A stretch of 64,000 bases of DNA from Shewanella psychrophila (GCF_002005305.1 NZ_CP014782.1:1426001-1490000), one strand, 5' to 3'; shown: positions 17,705-27,347, counted from the stretch's first letter. Program-made: numbers and translations. Notes: generated by a model not told the origin, from the sequence alone.

Positions 17705-19639
17705 CTATTTTATCTGCTGTAAGAAACTCACCACCTTATCCATATCACGGGTTCGACTCATGGGGGGAAGAGAGTTCAAAAATGCCTGACCATAATCACG
17801 ATTGACTATGCGATTATCACATAGAATCAACACCCCTTTATCTTTTTCATCTCTGATCAAACGACCAACACCTTGATTAAGTGATATCACAGCTTGAGGC
17901 AAAGAGAGCAAAGTAAAAGGATCGCGTCCGTCTCTGGACACACTCTCGGCTCTAGCTCGATACAAGGTGTCACTGGGCGAGACGAAGGGGAGCTTATCGA
18001 TAATGACACAGCTGAGTAATTTACCACGTACATCGACGCCTTCCCAAAAAGCGCCGGTACCCAGTAATACGGCATTACCGAGTTGCCTGAATTTCTTCAT
18101 CAGGCTCTGTTTACTGCCCTGGCCTTGAACTAACAAAGGGTATTGAACACGACTTTGAAGGCGAGCAGCCACGGCGTTCATCATACGATGGCTGGTAAAC
18201 AAGATGAAAGTTCGGCCCTTTGCTGCGTTAATTGCCTTCACAGATACGTCGATTAGTTCCTTAACTGCTGCTTCATGATTACTTACTTTTGAGAGATGAC
18301 GCGGCACACACAACAAGGCATTGGATCGATAATCGAAGGGGCTTTGCAAAATTAGCTGCTGGCTCTTATCTATGCCTAGCCCCTTAGTGAACAGGCTTAA
18401 GTCACGATTAATCTGTAGGGTCGCCGATGTAAAAATCCAGCTTGTATGAGCATCAAATAACTTCTCGCACTCCTTAGCAACATTGATTGGCGCAATACTC
18501 AACGTCAGGTATCGGTAACCATATTCAATGCTGTAAGCTGCTTGATTATTTTCACACTGAAAAAACACTCCCATCTTATTCGAGAAAGCCACCAAATTTT
18601 CAGTGCATTCATCCAATGCTTCACTACGGCCTAAATGCGCTAATAAGAGGCTCTCCAACACCTTCAACTCTTCTATAATCGCCCAAGAGGCCGATGCTAT
18701 GTGTTTATTACCCATCAACAGACGCCAATCGGTCGCAAAAGCATCGTACATCTGTTGATGCCAACTTTGTAGTCGGCTGATACAACGAGAAGCTAACTGC
18801 TCAATCTGAGCGGAATCTCTCAGCTCAGTTCGATAGACGGTTATGATCTGTTCTAATAAGCTATCTAAGCTTCGAGTTGAAACTCGCTGACCAAAATAGG
18901 TCACTGCTATATCGGGTAATAAATGGGCTTCATCGAAAATAACCACATCAGAGTCGGGTAAAAGTTCGGCAAAACCAGTTTCTTTGAGGATCCTGTCGGC
19001 GAAGAACAGATGATGGTTCACCACGATAATTTTAGCGTCCATGGCACGGACTCTAGCCTTACGAGTAAAACAAGTCTCATAGTGAGTGCACTTTTTCCCG
19101 GTACATTTATCCCGTTGGCTAGCTATGAGTCCCAAGGCATCTGAATTTTCTGACACTGAAGTCAAGCCCCCAAGATCGCCATCAGTAGTCTGCCCCGACC
19201 ACTGATTTATTCGTAAAAGATCGTCTAATACCTTAGGCTCATGTGATTCACAGGCCTCTAGCTGTTTATCTAATAGCAGTTGGCACAAATAATTACTGCG
19301 ACCTTTGAGGAGCGCCAGTTTCGGAGCAAGAGCTAACATGTCGAGTAAGGCTGGAAGATCTTTGTAAAAAAGTTGTTCCTGAAGATTTTTACTGCCAGTA
19401 CTGACGATGATCTGTTTACCGCTTAACAAAGCAGGAATTAAATAAGCATAGGTTTTACCCACCCCTGTTCCCGCTTCGACAACCAGATTGCTTTTGCCAT
19501 TAATGGCGTTGCTGACCGCTGAGGCCATCTGCTTTTGAACGGTTCGGGTACTGTACCCCTTAATATACTTGGCGAGTACGCCATCGGCATCGAAGGCTTG
19601 TTCACTGTCGATTGTCAGTTTGCTTATCAAGGCGTTCAC
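17705..19639 (-). CDS. yoaA: ATP-dependent DNA helicase, DinG/YoaA family
   Basis: A 644-residue superfamily 2 iron-sulfur helicase. Walker A is EAGTGVGKT (K62). Four cysteines suited to a 4Fe-4S cluster are C119, C179, C184 and C190, the last three in CTGKKCTHYETC. The DEAH box is at 236-239 and the C-terminal motif VI region is QGVGRLIRDEKDKGVL. The length and the absence of an N-terminal exonuclease domain fit YoaA, which in E. coli works with the clamp-loader subunit chi in repair of stalled replication. The promoter side lies at 19640 onward; the gene is not coupled to its neighbours. Confidence 0.92.
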   Translation of the reverse strand: MNALISKLTIDSEQAFDADGVLAKYIKGYSTRTVQKQMASAVSNAINGKSNLVVEAGTGVGKTYAYLIPALLSGKQIIVSTGSKNLQEQLFYKDLPALLDMLALAPKLALLKGRSNYLCQLLLDKQLEACESHEPKVLDDLLRINQWSGQTTDGDLGGLTSVSENSDALGLIASQRDKCTGKKCTHYETCFTRKARVRAMDAKIIVVNHHLFFADRILKETGFAELLPDSDVVIFDEAHLLPDIAVTYFGQRVSTRSLDSLLEQIITVYRTELRDSAQIEQLASRCISRLQSWHQQMYDAFATDWRLLMGNKHIASASWAIIEELKVLESLLLAHLGRSEALDECTENLVAFSNKMGVFFQCENNQAAYSIEYGYRYLTLSIAPINVAKECEKLFDAHTSWIFTSATLQINRDLSLFTKGLGIDKSQQLILQSPFDYRSNALLCVPRHLSKVSNHEAAVKELIDVSVKAINAAKGRTFILFTSHRMMNAVAARLQSRVQYPLLVQGQGSKQSLMKKFRQLGNAVLLGTGAFWEGVDVRGKLLSCVIIDKLPFVSPSDTLYRARAESVSRDGRDPFTLLSLPQAVISLNQGVGRLIRDEKDKGVLILCDNRIVNRDYGQAFLNSLPPMSRTRDMDKVVSFLQQIK

Positions 19640-19815
19640 TTATTGAGCTGTAAAGCTAAAAATCATCATTAAACCAGCATTATCCTTGTTTATTACAAGG
19701 CATCAAGGCTCAGGAGATAAATTTAAGCAGGAATAAGGAAAGAAAAAGTGGCTGTGCTATGCTAAAAAGCTACGCCCTTAGTGACCATCAGTCGATACCA
19801 AGCAGCTATAGCAGT

Positions 19816-21048
19816 TTAGTCAATAAAAGTAGCCTTGAAGAAGCCCACCAAATTCAGACTAAACTCCTCAGGCTTTATACATCTGTCGATCTGGTCCTTG
19901 TATTTAGACTCACTAAGATCGATCTCTTCCATGGCGATAGCTTGTTTCAATCTGGCATTGTAAAAAATACGAACATAAGGATTCAGTGGCTTACTCTTAT
20001 TGAGTTTACTGATTAGGCCAATTTTTCCACTGTTAAGACAGACTAACGTTCCCACAGGGTAGACACCTAAGCATTGAATAAATTGCTCAACCAAGGCCTC
20101 ATCATAATAAGTGGGAGATTCCTTAATCAGGTTTTTAAATGCGGTTATCGGATGCATCCCAGATCTATAGACACGCTCCGCAGTCATGGCATCGTAACTG
20201 TCTACTATGGCGATCATCAGTCCATATTCAGAGATCTCATCTCCTTCTAATTCATGTGGATAGCCAGTACCATCTATACGCTCGTGGTGCTCCCTCACCA
20301 TGCTGATGGCGATATCTGAGATCTCTGGAGTCTCTTCCAGCACCCGGAGGCCCAATAACACATGATCTTGCATCATCTTATATTCCACCTGGGTAAACTT
20401 CCCCGGTTTATTAAGGATCTCATCAGGTACTAATACCTTGCCGATATCATGAAGAAATGCGCCTAAGGCCAACTCCTCTATGCTTGGCTTATCGAAACCT
20501 AAGTGTTTGGCAAAAATCGTCATCAAGATACAGACGTTTAATGAATGCTCAACTAGATACTCATCTTTGATCCGTAGCCGCGACATACAAGATAAGGCGT
20601 CTTGGTTTCTAAATATCGAATCCACCATAGCATTGGTGCTCTCTTGCACCGCTTCAACATCGATCACTTTACCTTCAGTGATTGAAGCTAGCATTTTTTG
20701 CTGTAACACTTTGGCATTTTGGTAGAGTGTGCTGGCTTGCTTCATCTCCTGTTCGAGTGAAACCTGAGTCTTATCTTTCTGCTGATTTTTGGGCGGTGTT
20801 TCAGAGCTAGGCTCCAGCATCACCTTATCGATCTGATCTGTTTTCTTCTCTTTGGACGGATCGACACAGACTCGCTTGACTCCAGACTTAACCAGCTTGC
20901 TCACGCCTTCATCATTGAGGATATAGCCTTCAGATTTCATGCTCAACTTTTGATTATCGGTGGAAATAGACACTACATACATACCCGGCCTTAACTCGAC
21001 GATAGGAATGTCGTTGAATGTATTTTCACTAGTCTTCTCACTTCCCAT
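19816..21048 (-). CDS. HD-GYP domain cyclic-di-GMP phosphodiesterase with DUF3391 N-terminus
   Basis: A 410-residue protein. Residues about 10-140 match the DUF3391 domain often found before HD-GYP (ELRPGMYVVSI). The HD-GYP domain covers about 150-330: H168 in EHSLNVC, the HD pair H200-D201 in FLHDIGK, HHERIDGTGYP with GYP at 262-264. All metal ligands expected for an active phosphodiesterase appear to be present. No membrane segment or receiver is seen, so it is probably cytoplasmic. It would lower cyclic-di-GMP and so affect motility or biofilm state. It is a single gene with 324 bases of non-coding DNA upstream. Confidence 0.92.
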   Translation of the reverse strand: MGSEKTSENTFNDIPIVELRPGMYVVSISTDNQKLSMKSEGYILNDEGVSKLVKSGVKRVCVDPSKEKKTDQIDKVMLEPSSETPPKNQQKDKTQVSLEQEMKQASTLYQNAKVLQQKMLASITEGKVIDVEAVQESTNAMVDSIFRNQDALSCMSRLRIKDEYLVEHSLNVCILMTIFAKHLGFDKPSIEELALGAFLHDIGKVLVPDEILNKPGKFTQVEYKMMQDHVLLGLRVLEETPEISDIAISMVREHHERIDGTGYPHELEGDEISEYGLMIAIVDSYDAMTAERVYRSGMHPITAFKNLIKESPTYYDEALVEQFIQCLGVYPVGTLVCLNSGKIGLISKLNKSKPLNPYVRIFYNARLKQAIAMEEIDLSESKYKDQIDRCIKPEEFSLNLVGFFKATFID

Positions 21049-21203
21049 CCTATTATCGCCTCGGTATTCAGCTATAGATCACATTGGCTAACTTGTGGAA
21101 ACCTTGACGGTATATGCCAGAAGCCTAAGGTGATGACATGAGTCAAGCTCATCTAAAAGTATAGTCTTCAACCGCGGCAATGAAGGGCGGTTTTATGATA
21201 ATG

Positions 21204-21223
21204 CGATTGGTATTATCCAATCG
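21204..21223. repeat. Intergenic repeat motif copy 1, within an inverted repeat
   Basis: CGATTGGTATTA at 21204-21215 is shared with two other intergenic sites in the window. Here it forms an inverted repeat with CCAATCG at 21217-21223. Confidence 0.55.
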
Positions 21224-21333
21224 AGAATTAGAGGTTGAACAAGAGTTTATAGCAAGGCTAAATCTGCTAACTTTCGAATACTAATCATGAAATTAGTATT
21301 TTCAGGCTCAATCAAATTTAGTTATTAAGTGAT

Positions 21334-21353
21334 AAAAAGCCCCAAAATGGGGC
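21334..21353 (-). terminator. Intrinsic terminator after the YheO-like regulator gene
   Basis: On the minus strand GCCCCA (21353-21348) pairs with TGGGGC (21344-21339) around a TTT loop and is followed directly by TTTTTAT. It begins 20 bases past the regulator stop, ending the regulator-containing transcript. Confidence 0.85.
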
Positions 21354-21372
21354 CTGAAAAGTATAGAGCTTG

Positions 21373-22020
21373 TTAGCTGGTTTTCAAATCCCTCAGATAA
21401 CGATAAATGGTATGTATAGAGATATCTAATCCCTTAGCCGCTATCTGAGCACTGTCTTTGAGATCGAAAATACCAAGTTCATTGAGGCGTATGACTATCT
21501 CACGGTTTTTCTTCGAGGGTGACAGACTACTATCAGCCATCACTTGAGCGCGCACACTTTCGATAGAACTTTGCATCATCTCATCATTACTACGCGCAAA
21601 TGTCTCAGGAGAGAAACTAGCATCGACCTGTGGTGTAAGTCCCGGGAGCAAGGTCGCCATTACAGACTGAAACGGTGCATCCAGATTCGAGTTAATACAC
21701 AATAAACCAATAGCATCTTGTTGGGCGTTGCGGATAACAATAGTAATGGAGCGTAAGGTTTTACCGTCCGGGCTCTTAGTCAAATAAGAGTCTGAGATAT
21801 CCTGACCAGTATTGAGCTTCATCAGTGCCAAGTTAGTGATAGGCGCCCCCACCGAACGACCCGTAATGTGGCCATTGGCTATTTTAGTGATAGAGGGATT
21901 GCTCACATCTAAACTGTGAAGCAACACTTCGGTATGCTCGCCATACATAGCGGCAATACCGTCGACGATATTTTCACTGGCTTTAAGGATTGCATGATCT
22001 GTTTCACTTAACTCTCGCAC
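21373..22020 (-). CDS. YheO-like PAS/helix-turn-helix transcriptional regulator
   Basis: A 215-residue protein. Residues about 8-120 match the YheO-like PAS domain (EHTEVLLHSLDVSNPSI and GLLCINSNLDAPF), and about 155-213 form the C-terminal DNA-binding domain (LGIFDLKDSAQIAAKGLDIS, then IHTIYRYLRDL). The start is GTG at 22020 with GGGAG eight bases upstream. It lies 87 bases downstream of the cysteine desulfidase gene and probably shares its transcript. Regulators of this family occur beside amino-acid catabolism genes, so sensing of cysteine, serine or a related metabolite is likely. The ligand is inferred. Confidence 0.85.
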   Translation of the reverse strand: MRELSETDHAILKASENIVDGIAAMYGEHTEVLLHSLDVSNPSITKIANGHITGRSVGAPITNLALMKLNTGQDISDSYLTKSPDGKTLRSITIVIRNAQQDAIGLLCINSNLDAPFQSVMATLLPGLTPQVDASFSPETFARSNDEMMQSSIESVRAQVMADSSLSPSKKNREIVIRLNELGIFDLKDSAQIAAKGLDISIHTIYRYLRDLKTS

Positions 22021-22107
22021 TCACCGTCTCCCTGAACATAATCCGCCGACACTGTTCGAATCGGCGGTATAAGGCCTGCTCGTCACATTTAAGCCTATAT
22101 GACCTAT

Positions 22108-23382
22108 TTAAGCCGACATTATATCAATGATTGTGGTGTCTGTGGAGACCATACCTTGGGTAACTAACTGACCAATATTGCGTATTGTGTGTTCCACATC
22201 CTCGGCAACGATACCCTGATCTTGAGCCGCTGTGCTCTGGATGGCCAGCATAAAGGCATTAACAGCGCTGCCGGTCGAGGTCTTGACCTTCATGGCACAG
22301 GTCGATTTAGCCCCATCGCACACCATACCGGAGCAATCACTCAAGACATTTTGGATCGCGAAACATGACTGCTGGTAGTTGCCGCCAGCGAGATACACCA
22401 TGGCCATGGCAGCCGCAGCACTGGTCACTGTGTTACCACAAAATGCCGAAAGAGGCGGATAATAGGACTTAATATAAATCGCCCCCAAATGGCTCATAAT
22501 TAATGCTCTGGCAAGTAATTCGTCACTGGCCAGATAATGTTTAGCCGTGATCACCACAGGTAAGGTCGCCGCAATTCCCTGATTACCACTGCCATAGTTA
22601 CTCATGGCCGGAAGGCTGGCGCCTCCCATTCTGGCATCTGATGCCGCTGCTGTTTGCATTAGAATACTATTGGCAAAATCCGCTGTCATAAAACCAGCCT
22701 GAATGCTTTTTTCTATGGTTCGCCCAACTTGCAGGCCATATTCATGTTTCAGTCCTTCGGCGGCAAGTTTTGTATTTAACTCGGCAGACTCGAGAATAAA
22801 ACCAATATCCTCGAAATTAACTTGAGTCGCATAAGCATAGATACCTTCAATGCTGATATCCACGCCATCACAGATCCCAGCCGTCGAGCGTGTAGCACTC
22901 ACAGCTTTAGCAAACACTATCTCTCCATTGAGGGTTTTCTCTATGATTTGAGTATGGCCACCGGATATCTCAACGCTGGCTACATCATCACCACTCTTCA
23001 CGCAGACATAACAATAAATAAATTCATCGGTTTGAGTGCGACTCACAGTGACTTTTCCAGCATCTATGAGTGCCTGAGCGACTTCGACCTGAGCAGGCTC
23101 GATAGATGCCAACACTTCAAGGCCTGCCTCGGCGTCACCGCCGATGGCGCCCACTGCGGCAGCGATGGCCAGTCCTATTTTACCAGTGCCTGGAACAAAC
23201 ACACCCATGGAGTTTTTATACAGGTTATCGGACACCTGAACTGAGATGCTCTCAGGCTTAGATGCCAACATTGACGCTGCTACAGCGGATGCGTAAGCGG
23301 CGCAAATAGGTTCGGTACAGCCCAGTGCAGGCTTGACGACGGCGTTAAGAATGTCTTGGTATTGCTGCCATTGATGTTTCAT
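22108..23382 (-). CDS. cyuA: L-cysteine desulfidase / CyuA-YhaM (UPF0597) family iron-sulfur enzyme
   Basis: A 424-residue protein of the UPF0597 family related to L-serine dehydratase alpha chains. Cysteine motifs that could hold an iron-sulfur cluster are GCTEPIC (C22, C27) near the start and DCSGMVCDGAKSTCAMK in the C-terminal third; the long glycine- and alanine-rich tracts are usual for the family. Family members split L-cysteine into hydrogen sulfide, ammonia and pyruvate through 2-aminoacrylate. Its upstream neighbour on the same strand is ridA, whose product hydrolyses 2-aminoacrylate, and downstream is the YheO-like regulator. The context strongly supports the role. L-serine or a related amino acid is an alternative substrate. 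Confidence 0.85.
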   Translation of the reverse strand: MKHQWQQYQDILNAVVKPALGCTEPICAAYASAVAASMLASKPESISVQVSDNLYKNSMGVFVPGTGKIGLAIAAAVGAIGGDAEAGLEVLASIEPAQVEVAQALIDAGKVTVSRTQTDEFIYCYVCVKSGDDVASVEISGGHTQIIEKTLNGEIVFAKAVSATRSTAGICDGVDISIEGIYAYATQVNFEDIGFILESAELNTKLAAEGLKHEYGLQVGRTIEKSIQAGFMTADFANSILMQTAAASDARMGGASLPAMSNYGSGNQGIAATLPVVITAKHYLASDELLARALIMSHLGAIYIKSYYPPLSAFCGNTVTSAAAAMAMVYLAGGNYQQSCFAIQNVLSDCSGMVCDGAKSTCAMKVKTSTGSAVNAFMLAIQSTAAQDQGIVAEDVEHTIRNIGQLVTQGMVSTDTTIIDIMSA

Positions 23383-23516
23383 AGGGTCCCCTCAATGCTC
23401 TTGTGTAATAGCAAACAGTCATTTGAGATAATCCAATTGCTCAAGGCTATTTGCATCATTTGCTAAGTAATTATTTACTCAGGCTTTAATTAAGTGCTTT
23501 TACTCATTGATTTGTA

Positions 23517-23897
23517 CTACTTGCTAAAAGCGATAGCTTCAATCTCAACTTTGACGCCAAGGGGTAAATCTTTAACGGCAAAACAGCTTCGAGCGGGACA
23601 TTCAGTACTGAAAAACTCTTGGTAAACCTGATTGAACGCGGCGAAGTCTGCAATATCTGACAAATAACAGGTGGTCTTCAATACTGTGGCTAACTCCCCT
23701 CCTCCGGCTTCCAACACCGATTTAAGATTCTCCAGTGACTGACGAGATTGCGCTGTTATGCCCCCCTCGACAACGCCGCCGCTTTGCTTGCATACGGGCA
23801 ACTGCCCCGAGGTAAAGATGAGGTTGCCATAAGCATTACCGTGGGAATAGGGACCGATGGCTTCAGGTGCGCTGTCTGATGTGATGATCTTTTTCAT
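23517..23897 (-). CDS. ridA: RidA-family enamine/imine deaminase
   Basis: A 126-residue protein of the RidA/YjgF family, full length. The N-terminal APEAIGPYSHG motif, the FTSGQLPV strand and the catalytic Arg in CPARSCFAV are intact. RidA trimers hydrolyse 2-aminoacrylate and related imines in the cytoplasm, preventing damage to PLP enzymes. It is the first gene of a minus-strand set with the cysteine desulfidase (134 bases downstream) and the regulator. The pairing makes biochemical sense because the desulfidase reaction passes through 2-aminoacrylate. A general housekeeping role cannot be excluded. Confidence 0.93.
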   Translation of the reverse strand: MKKIITSDSAPEAIGPYSHGNAYGNLIFTSGQLPVCKQSGGVVEGGITAQSRQSLENLKSVLEAGGGELATVLKTTCYLSDIADFAAFNQVYQEFFSTECPARSCFAVKDLPLGVKVEIEAIAFSK

Positions 23898-24189
23898 GAT
23901 AAACCCTAATTATTTAACTTGTAACAAGCATAAATCCTCAACTATTTTTGCGCAAGTATTTTTGCAGTTTATTTTCACAGACTAAATACAGATCACATAA
24001 CATCAAGTGAACCACGACTAAAACCCGCTACAACGAGGGAACCACTACAATTAACGCTCACTAAGTTCATTAAAGTGCCATAACTTGATCAACCTCAAAT
24101 TTATTTGATTTTTTAAAATACTTCTATTGATAAACACCTTTTAGTCAAATATATTTGCATCAAGACAACTTAATTAACTAAGGTCAAAC

Positions 24190-24933
24190 ATGAACACACT
24201 CATCAAAGGCGGTTTGAAAGCGATCTTCCCCTTATGTATAGGGGCCTTTCCCTTTTCATTTATTGTCGGGGCGATCAGTATCAATGCCGGGATGACATTA
24301 ATGCAGAGTACTTTCTGGTCATTTACTGTATTTGCAGGCTCTTCCCAAATGGTGGCGCTCGGCTTAATACAATCGTCAGCCAGCATCTTAGTCATCATGA
24401 TCACCACCTTTATTATCAACCTGCGTCACTTGCTCTATAGCGCATCTTTGTCAGAACACATCAAAGATTATCCAATGCACATAAGAGCACTCATGGCATA
24501 CGGACTCACTGACGAGGTTTATGCGGCCACCATAGGCGAGGTTAAACAAGAAAAGGCAGGGAGACACTGGTTCTATCTCGCCGCCATGATGGGCTTTTGG
24601 ATGAATTGGGTATTTGCAAACTTTCTTGGCGCCTTAGTCGGATCTTCCTTCCCAGAGATAGCCCATTACGGCCTGGATTTCGCTATGGTAGCGGCATTTA
24701 TTGCCATCGTTATTCCCCAAGTTAAGAGTCGTGAGTGCATCGTCGCCGCTATCGTAGCTAGCGTAACAGGCATATTACTCTCTGGGCTGCCCTACTCTTT
24801 AGGATTAGTCGTCGCCGCTATCACGGGAGTCTACGCAGGCTATAGAATGGATATTTCAACCGAGAGAATGGCGGCACAAGCCAAGCAAGACACAGAAGTA
24901 CAATCTCTTCCCGCCGTACACAGTGAGGCTTAA
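24190..24933 (+). CDS. azlC: AzlC-family branched-chain amino acid exporter subunit
   Basis: A 247-residue membrane protein of the AzlC/YgaZ family. The N-terminal FPLCIGAFPFSFIVGAI and the SSQMVALGL and INLRHLLYSASL motifs are typical, with six to eight hydrophobic segments. AzlC and AzlD together export branched-chain amino acids or related compounds across the inner membrane. A ribosome site (AAGG) lies nine bases before the ATG. The azlD start follows the stop by 3 bases. The pair is divergent from ridA, 292 bases away, so control by the same regulator is possible. Confidence 0.92.
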   Translation: MNTLIKGGLKAIFPLCIGAFPFSFIVGAISINAGMTLMQSTFWSFTVFAGSSQMVALGLIQSSASILVIMITTFIINLRHLLYSASLSEHIKDYPMHIRALMAYGLTDEVYAATIGEVKQEKAGRHWFYLAAMMGFWMNWVFANFLGALVGSSFPEIAHYGLDFAMVAAFIAIVIPQVKSRECIVAAIVASVTGILLSGLPYSLGLVVAAITGVYAGYRMDISTERMAAQAKQDTEVQSLPAVHSEA

Positions 24934-24936
24934 ATT

Positions 24937-25281
24937 ATGGAACAAGTTCACAGTCAACTAGATATGAATAACTTCTTACTCATCACCTTAGTGATGGTTC
25001 TAGCCACCTTTATCATACGTTTCTCGGTTATCTGTATGGCTGGCTCATTCGACATGCCGGAGAGACTAAAGAAGACCTTAAGGTTCGTACCGGTAACGGT
25101 ACTTCCGGCAATTATCGCCGTAGAGATCTTAGGCTCAGGCTCCAACATGGAATTTAACTTACATAATCCTAAGGTACTTGCTGCTATTGTCTGTACCTTA
25201 GTGAGCCTTCGCTTTAATCTCATCTGGGTTGTGGTGAGTGGTATCGTATCCTTGCTTTTTTTCCAACACTTCTTATGTTAA
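24937..25281 (+). CDS. azlD: AzlD-family branched-chain amino acid exporter subunit
   Basis: A 114-residue membrane protein with four hydrophobic segments, typical of AzlD/YgaH. The motifs FIIRFSVICMAG and LRFVPVTVLPAIIA are present. It is the small partner of AzlC and follows it by three bases, which points to co-translation. The complex would export valine, leucine, isoleucine or methionine-like compounds; the exact substrate cannot be read from the sequence. Confidence 0.9.
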   Translation: MEQVHSQLDMNNFLLITLVMVLATFIIRFSVICMAGSFDMPERLKKTLRFVPVTVLPAIIAVEILGSGSNMEFNLHNPKVLAAIVCTLVSLRFNLIWVVVSGIVSLLFFQHFLC

Positions 25282-25407
25282 TTCAGATAAATATAGCCCT
25301 CCTCAGCTAAACTGATATTGAGTGTAGGGCTGTAAGTCATGTCTGTTTCAATCATTATCCAAGGTAAGAATGCGTTAGCTACGATTTCCAAACCATCGAG
25401 GTAACAC

Positions 25408-26340
25408 TTATGCCGTTCGACACCGCCAGCGGTTATATCTGTTAACAACGGCCCTGCAGTGAGCACTCAATGCTACTGGTTTTAATTGCGTTATGAGATT
25501 ACCGCTAATCACTAACACTAAACCAAGGCCAGAGAAAAGGCTCCACTGATAATCCTCAAAAATACTCGACACCATAAGAGCAACAATCGGCGTGATCAGC
25601 ATCAGATACGATGCTTGATTTGCGCCTAATCTATCTACCAAGATCAAATACACAGTAAATCCGATCACAGATGCTGGAACAGCCAGATAAACTAGACTCA
25701 TCAGATATTTAGGACTCATGTCGATTTCAAAACTTAAGCCTTTGAGGGTAATGATGATAAACAACGCAATACACCCATATACCATGGCATAACTCGTCGC
25801 GGTAAAAGGTTGAATCTGCTTGCGACTATTATAGATGCTGATCATATTGCCCATAGAGAAACACCAAGTACCCATTAACGACAACATTAAGCCATAAAGC
25901 AGATCTTTAGACAGCTCAGCTTGAATGAGATCGACGCCAAACAAGAGGCAAATACCACTCAAGCCCACCACGACACCGAACCAGAAATTCGGTTTGACTT
26001 GAGTGCCATAAATTAACCTGCCATGAACGGCATTAAAAATGGGAGCCGTGGCCATCACCACAGCGGTCAAACCACTGGCAATATAATGAGTTGCACCGTA
26101 AAAGGCTAGGAAGTTACAACAAAACAAACACACGCCTTGAAGCGCAAAAAACACATGGTTATCTGGCTTAGTTTTCTGAAACTTCTTAAACACAATGCCT
26201 ATCAAAAACATCAATATTGCTGCGCTGACAAATCGATAAAATATTGAGATTTCTGTGGGTACACTTCCCTCCTGCCATTTAATGGCTATCCAGGAAAATC
26301 CCCAAACGAATATCATTAACAAATATAAGATTGCCGTCAT
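25408..26340 (-). CDS. EamA/DMT-superfamily drug-metabolite transporter
   Basis: A 310-residue inner-membrane protein with ten hydrophobic segments in two EamA repeats, the usual layout for this exporter family. The first repeat opens with LMIFVWGFSWIAIKWQ and the second with LSLMGTWCFSMGNM. It is divergent from an AraC-family gene, which probably controls it. The last about 19 residues (from SAHCRAVVNRY to the end) are basic, Arg-rich and unlike a normal EamA tail. They overlap a different minus-strand frame, so the 3' end may have been altered by a small frameshift or junction. Confidence 0.88.
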   Translation of the reverse strand: MTAILYLLMIFVWGFSWIAIKWQEGSVPTEISIFYRFVSAAILMFLIGIVFKKFQKTKPDNHVFFALQGVCLFCCNFLAFYGATHYIASGLTAVVMATAPIFNAVHGRLIYGTQVKPNFWFGVVVGLSGICLLFGVDLIQAELSKDLLYGLMLSLMGTWCFSMGNMISIYNSRKQIQPFTATSYAMVYGCIALFIIITLKGLSFEIDMSPKYLMSLVYLAVPASVIGFTVYLILVDRLGANQASYLMLITPIVALMVSSIFEDYQWSLFSGLGLVLVISGNLITQLKPVALSAHCRAVVNRYNRWRCRTA

Positions 26341-26489
26341 ACTATGCCTTATTCAAACCCAATGCTTGAGGGGAATTATGACGTCTGAGTCACTCATTAT
26401 CTGTCACGTTCCGGGGATAAATAACACAATCTTGCGGTTAGTTTCTTTGTAGGTTTGAGCGTAAGGGGTCAAGAGGTTATGCTTTAGCC

Positions 26490-27347
26490 ATGACAACCAA
26501 TAAGCACATTAGTTTTAATCAATCTCACAAACTTTGTTTTCGCCAGCAGACGCTAACAAATAACCTCGGCTGGGCTCATTATCAAAATAGTCAGGAGCGT
26601 TTATTCTACGTCAATGAGAAACAACACACCCTAAGTATGTACCTTAGCGGCGGTTATCAAACCCACCGTACCGATGTGCGATCTGGATTCGGTGCTCCGG
26701 GACGATTTTGTTTGATGCCTAAAGGCAGCGAGAGTCGTTGGCAACTTGGGACTCCCCAGCAATTTATGCACCTTTACTTCGATGACAGTTACCTAAAGCA
26801 ACTGGCCATTGAAGTATTCGATATGGACCCACGCACCATAGCCTTACCTGAATTGACCTTCTTCGAGAATCCTGGACTAGAGTCACTTTATCGATACAAT
26901 ATGGCTCAAGCCAACTGGCATCAAACCAGTCCGCTGGCCCTTGAGCAGGTGACCAATACCATACTGGTTTCACTGCTACAAAACAGCACTATGACTAAAC
27001 ATGTCGGTCAGTTAAAAGGAGGCCTTTCTCCCGCAACCGTCAAAAAAGTCAGGGACTTTATCCACGCCAATTTCTATCGTCAGATATTTTTAAGTGAATT
27101 AGCCTCACTTGCTCAGCTGAGTGAATATCATTTTTGCCGCATGTTTAAGGAAAGTTTTGCCCGCACGCCACAAGCGTATCTCACCTATGTCAGAATCGAG
27201 CAGGTCAAGCACCTTATCAAGACAACATCTGATAATTTAATGGATATCGCGTTGAACTGCGGATTCTCAAACCAAAGCCATATGGGTCGATACTTTAAGA
27301 AACAATTAGGCATCACACCAAAAGCTTACCAAAAGAACCTGTTTTAA
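26490..27347 (+). CDS. AraC-family transcriptional regulator
   Basis: A 285-residue regulator. The N-terminal part (about 1-170) is a cupin-like sensing domain (GGYQTHRTDVRSGFGAPGRF). The C-terminal 100 residues are the double helix-turn-helix of AraC/XylS (LSELASLAQLSEYHFCRMFK and MDIALNCGFSNQSHMGRYFK). It is divergent from the EamA transporter gene across 149 bases, the arrangement of a regulator with its target. The inducer is unknown. Confidence 0.92.
   Translation: MTTNKHISFNQSHKLCFRQQTLTNNLGWAHYQNSQERLFYVNEKQHTLSMYLSGGYQTHRTDVRSGFGAPGRFCLMPKGSESRWQLGTPQQFMHLYFDDSYLKQLAIEVFDMDPRTIALPELTFFENPGLESLYRYNMAQANWHQTSPLALEQVTNTILVSLLQNSTMTKHVGQLKGGLSPATVKKVRDFIHANFYRQIFLSELASLAQLSEYHFCRMFKESFARTPQAYLTYVRIEQVKHLIKTTSDNLMDIALNCGFSNQSHMGRYFKKQLGITPKAYQKNLF

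Larger units (their letters stand above)
21049..21372. other. Intergenic region with a repeat motif and a terminator
   Basis: It contains the promoter side of the HD-GYP gene, a 7-bp inverted repeat CGATTGG/CCAATCG (21204-21210 and 21217-21223), one copy of a 12-base motif also found at 37969 and 61354, and the terminator at 21334-21353. No small gene was seen. Confidence 0.6.

Noticed and set aside
25278..25466. Minus-strand 62-codon frame as a separate gene
   Set aside because: It overlaps the 3' end of the EamA gene, has no clear ribosome site and no recognisable family. I kept it only as a possible sign of a disturbed 3' end.
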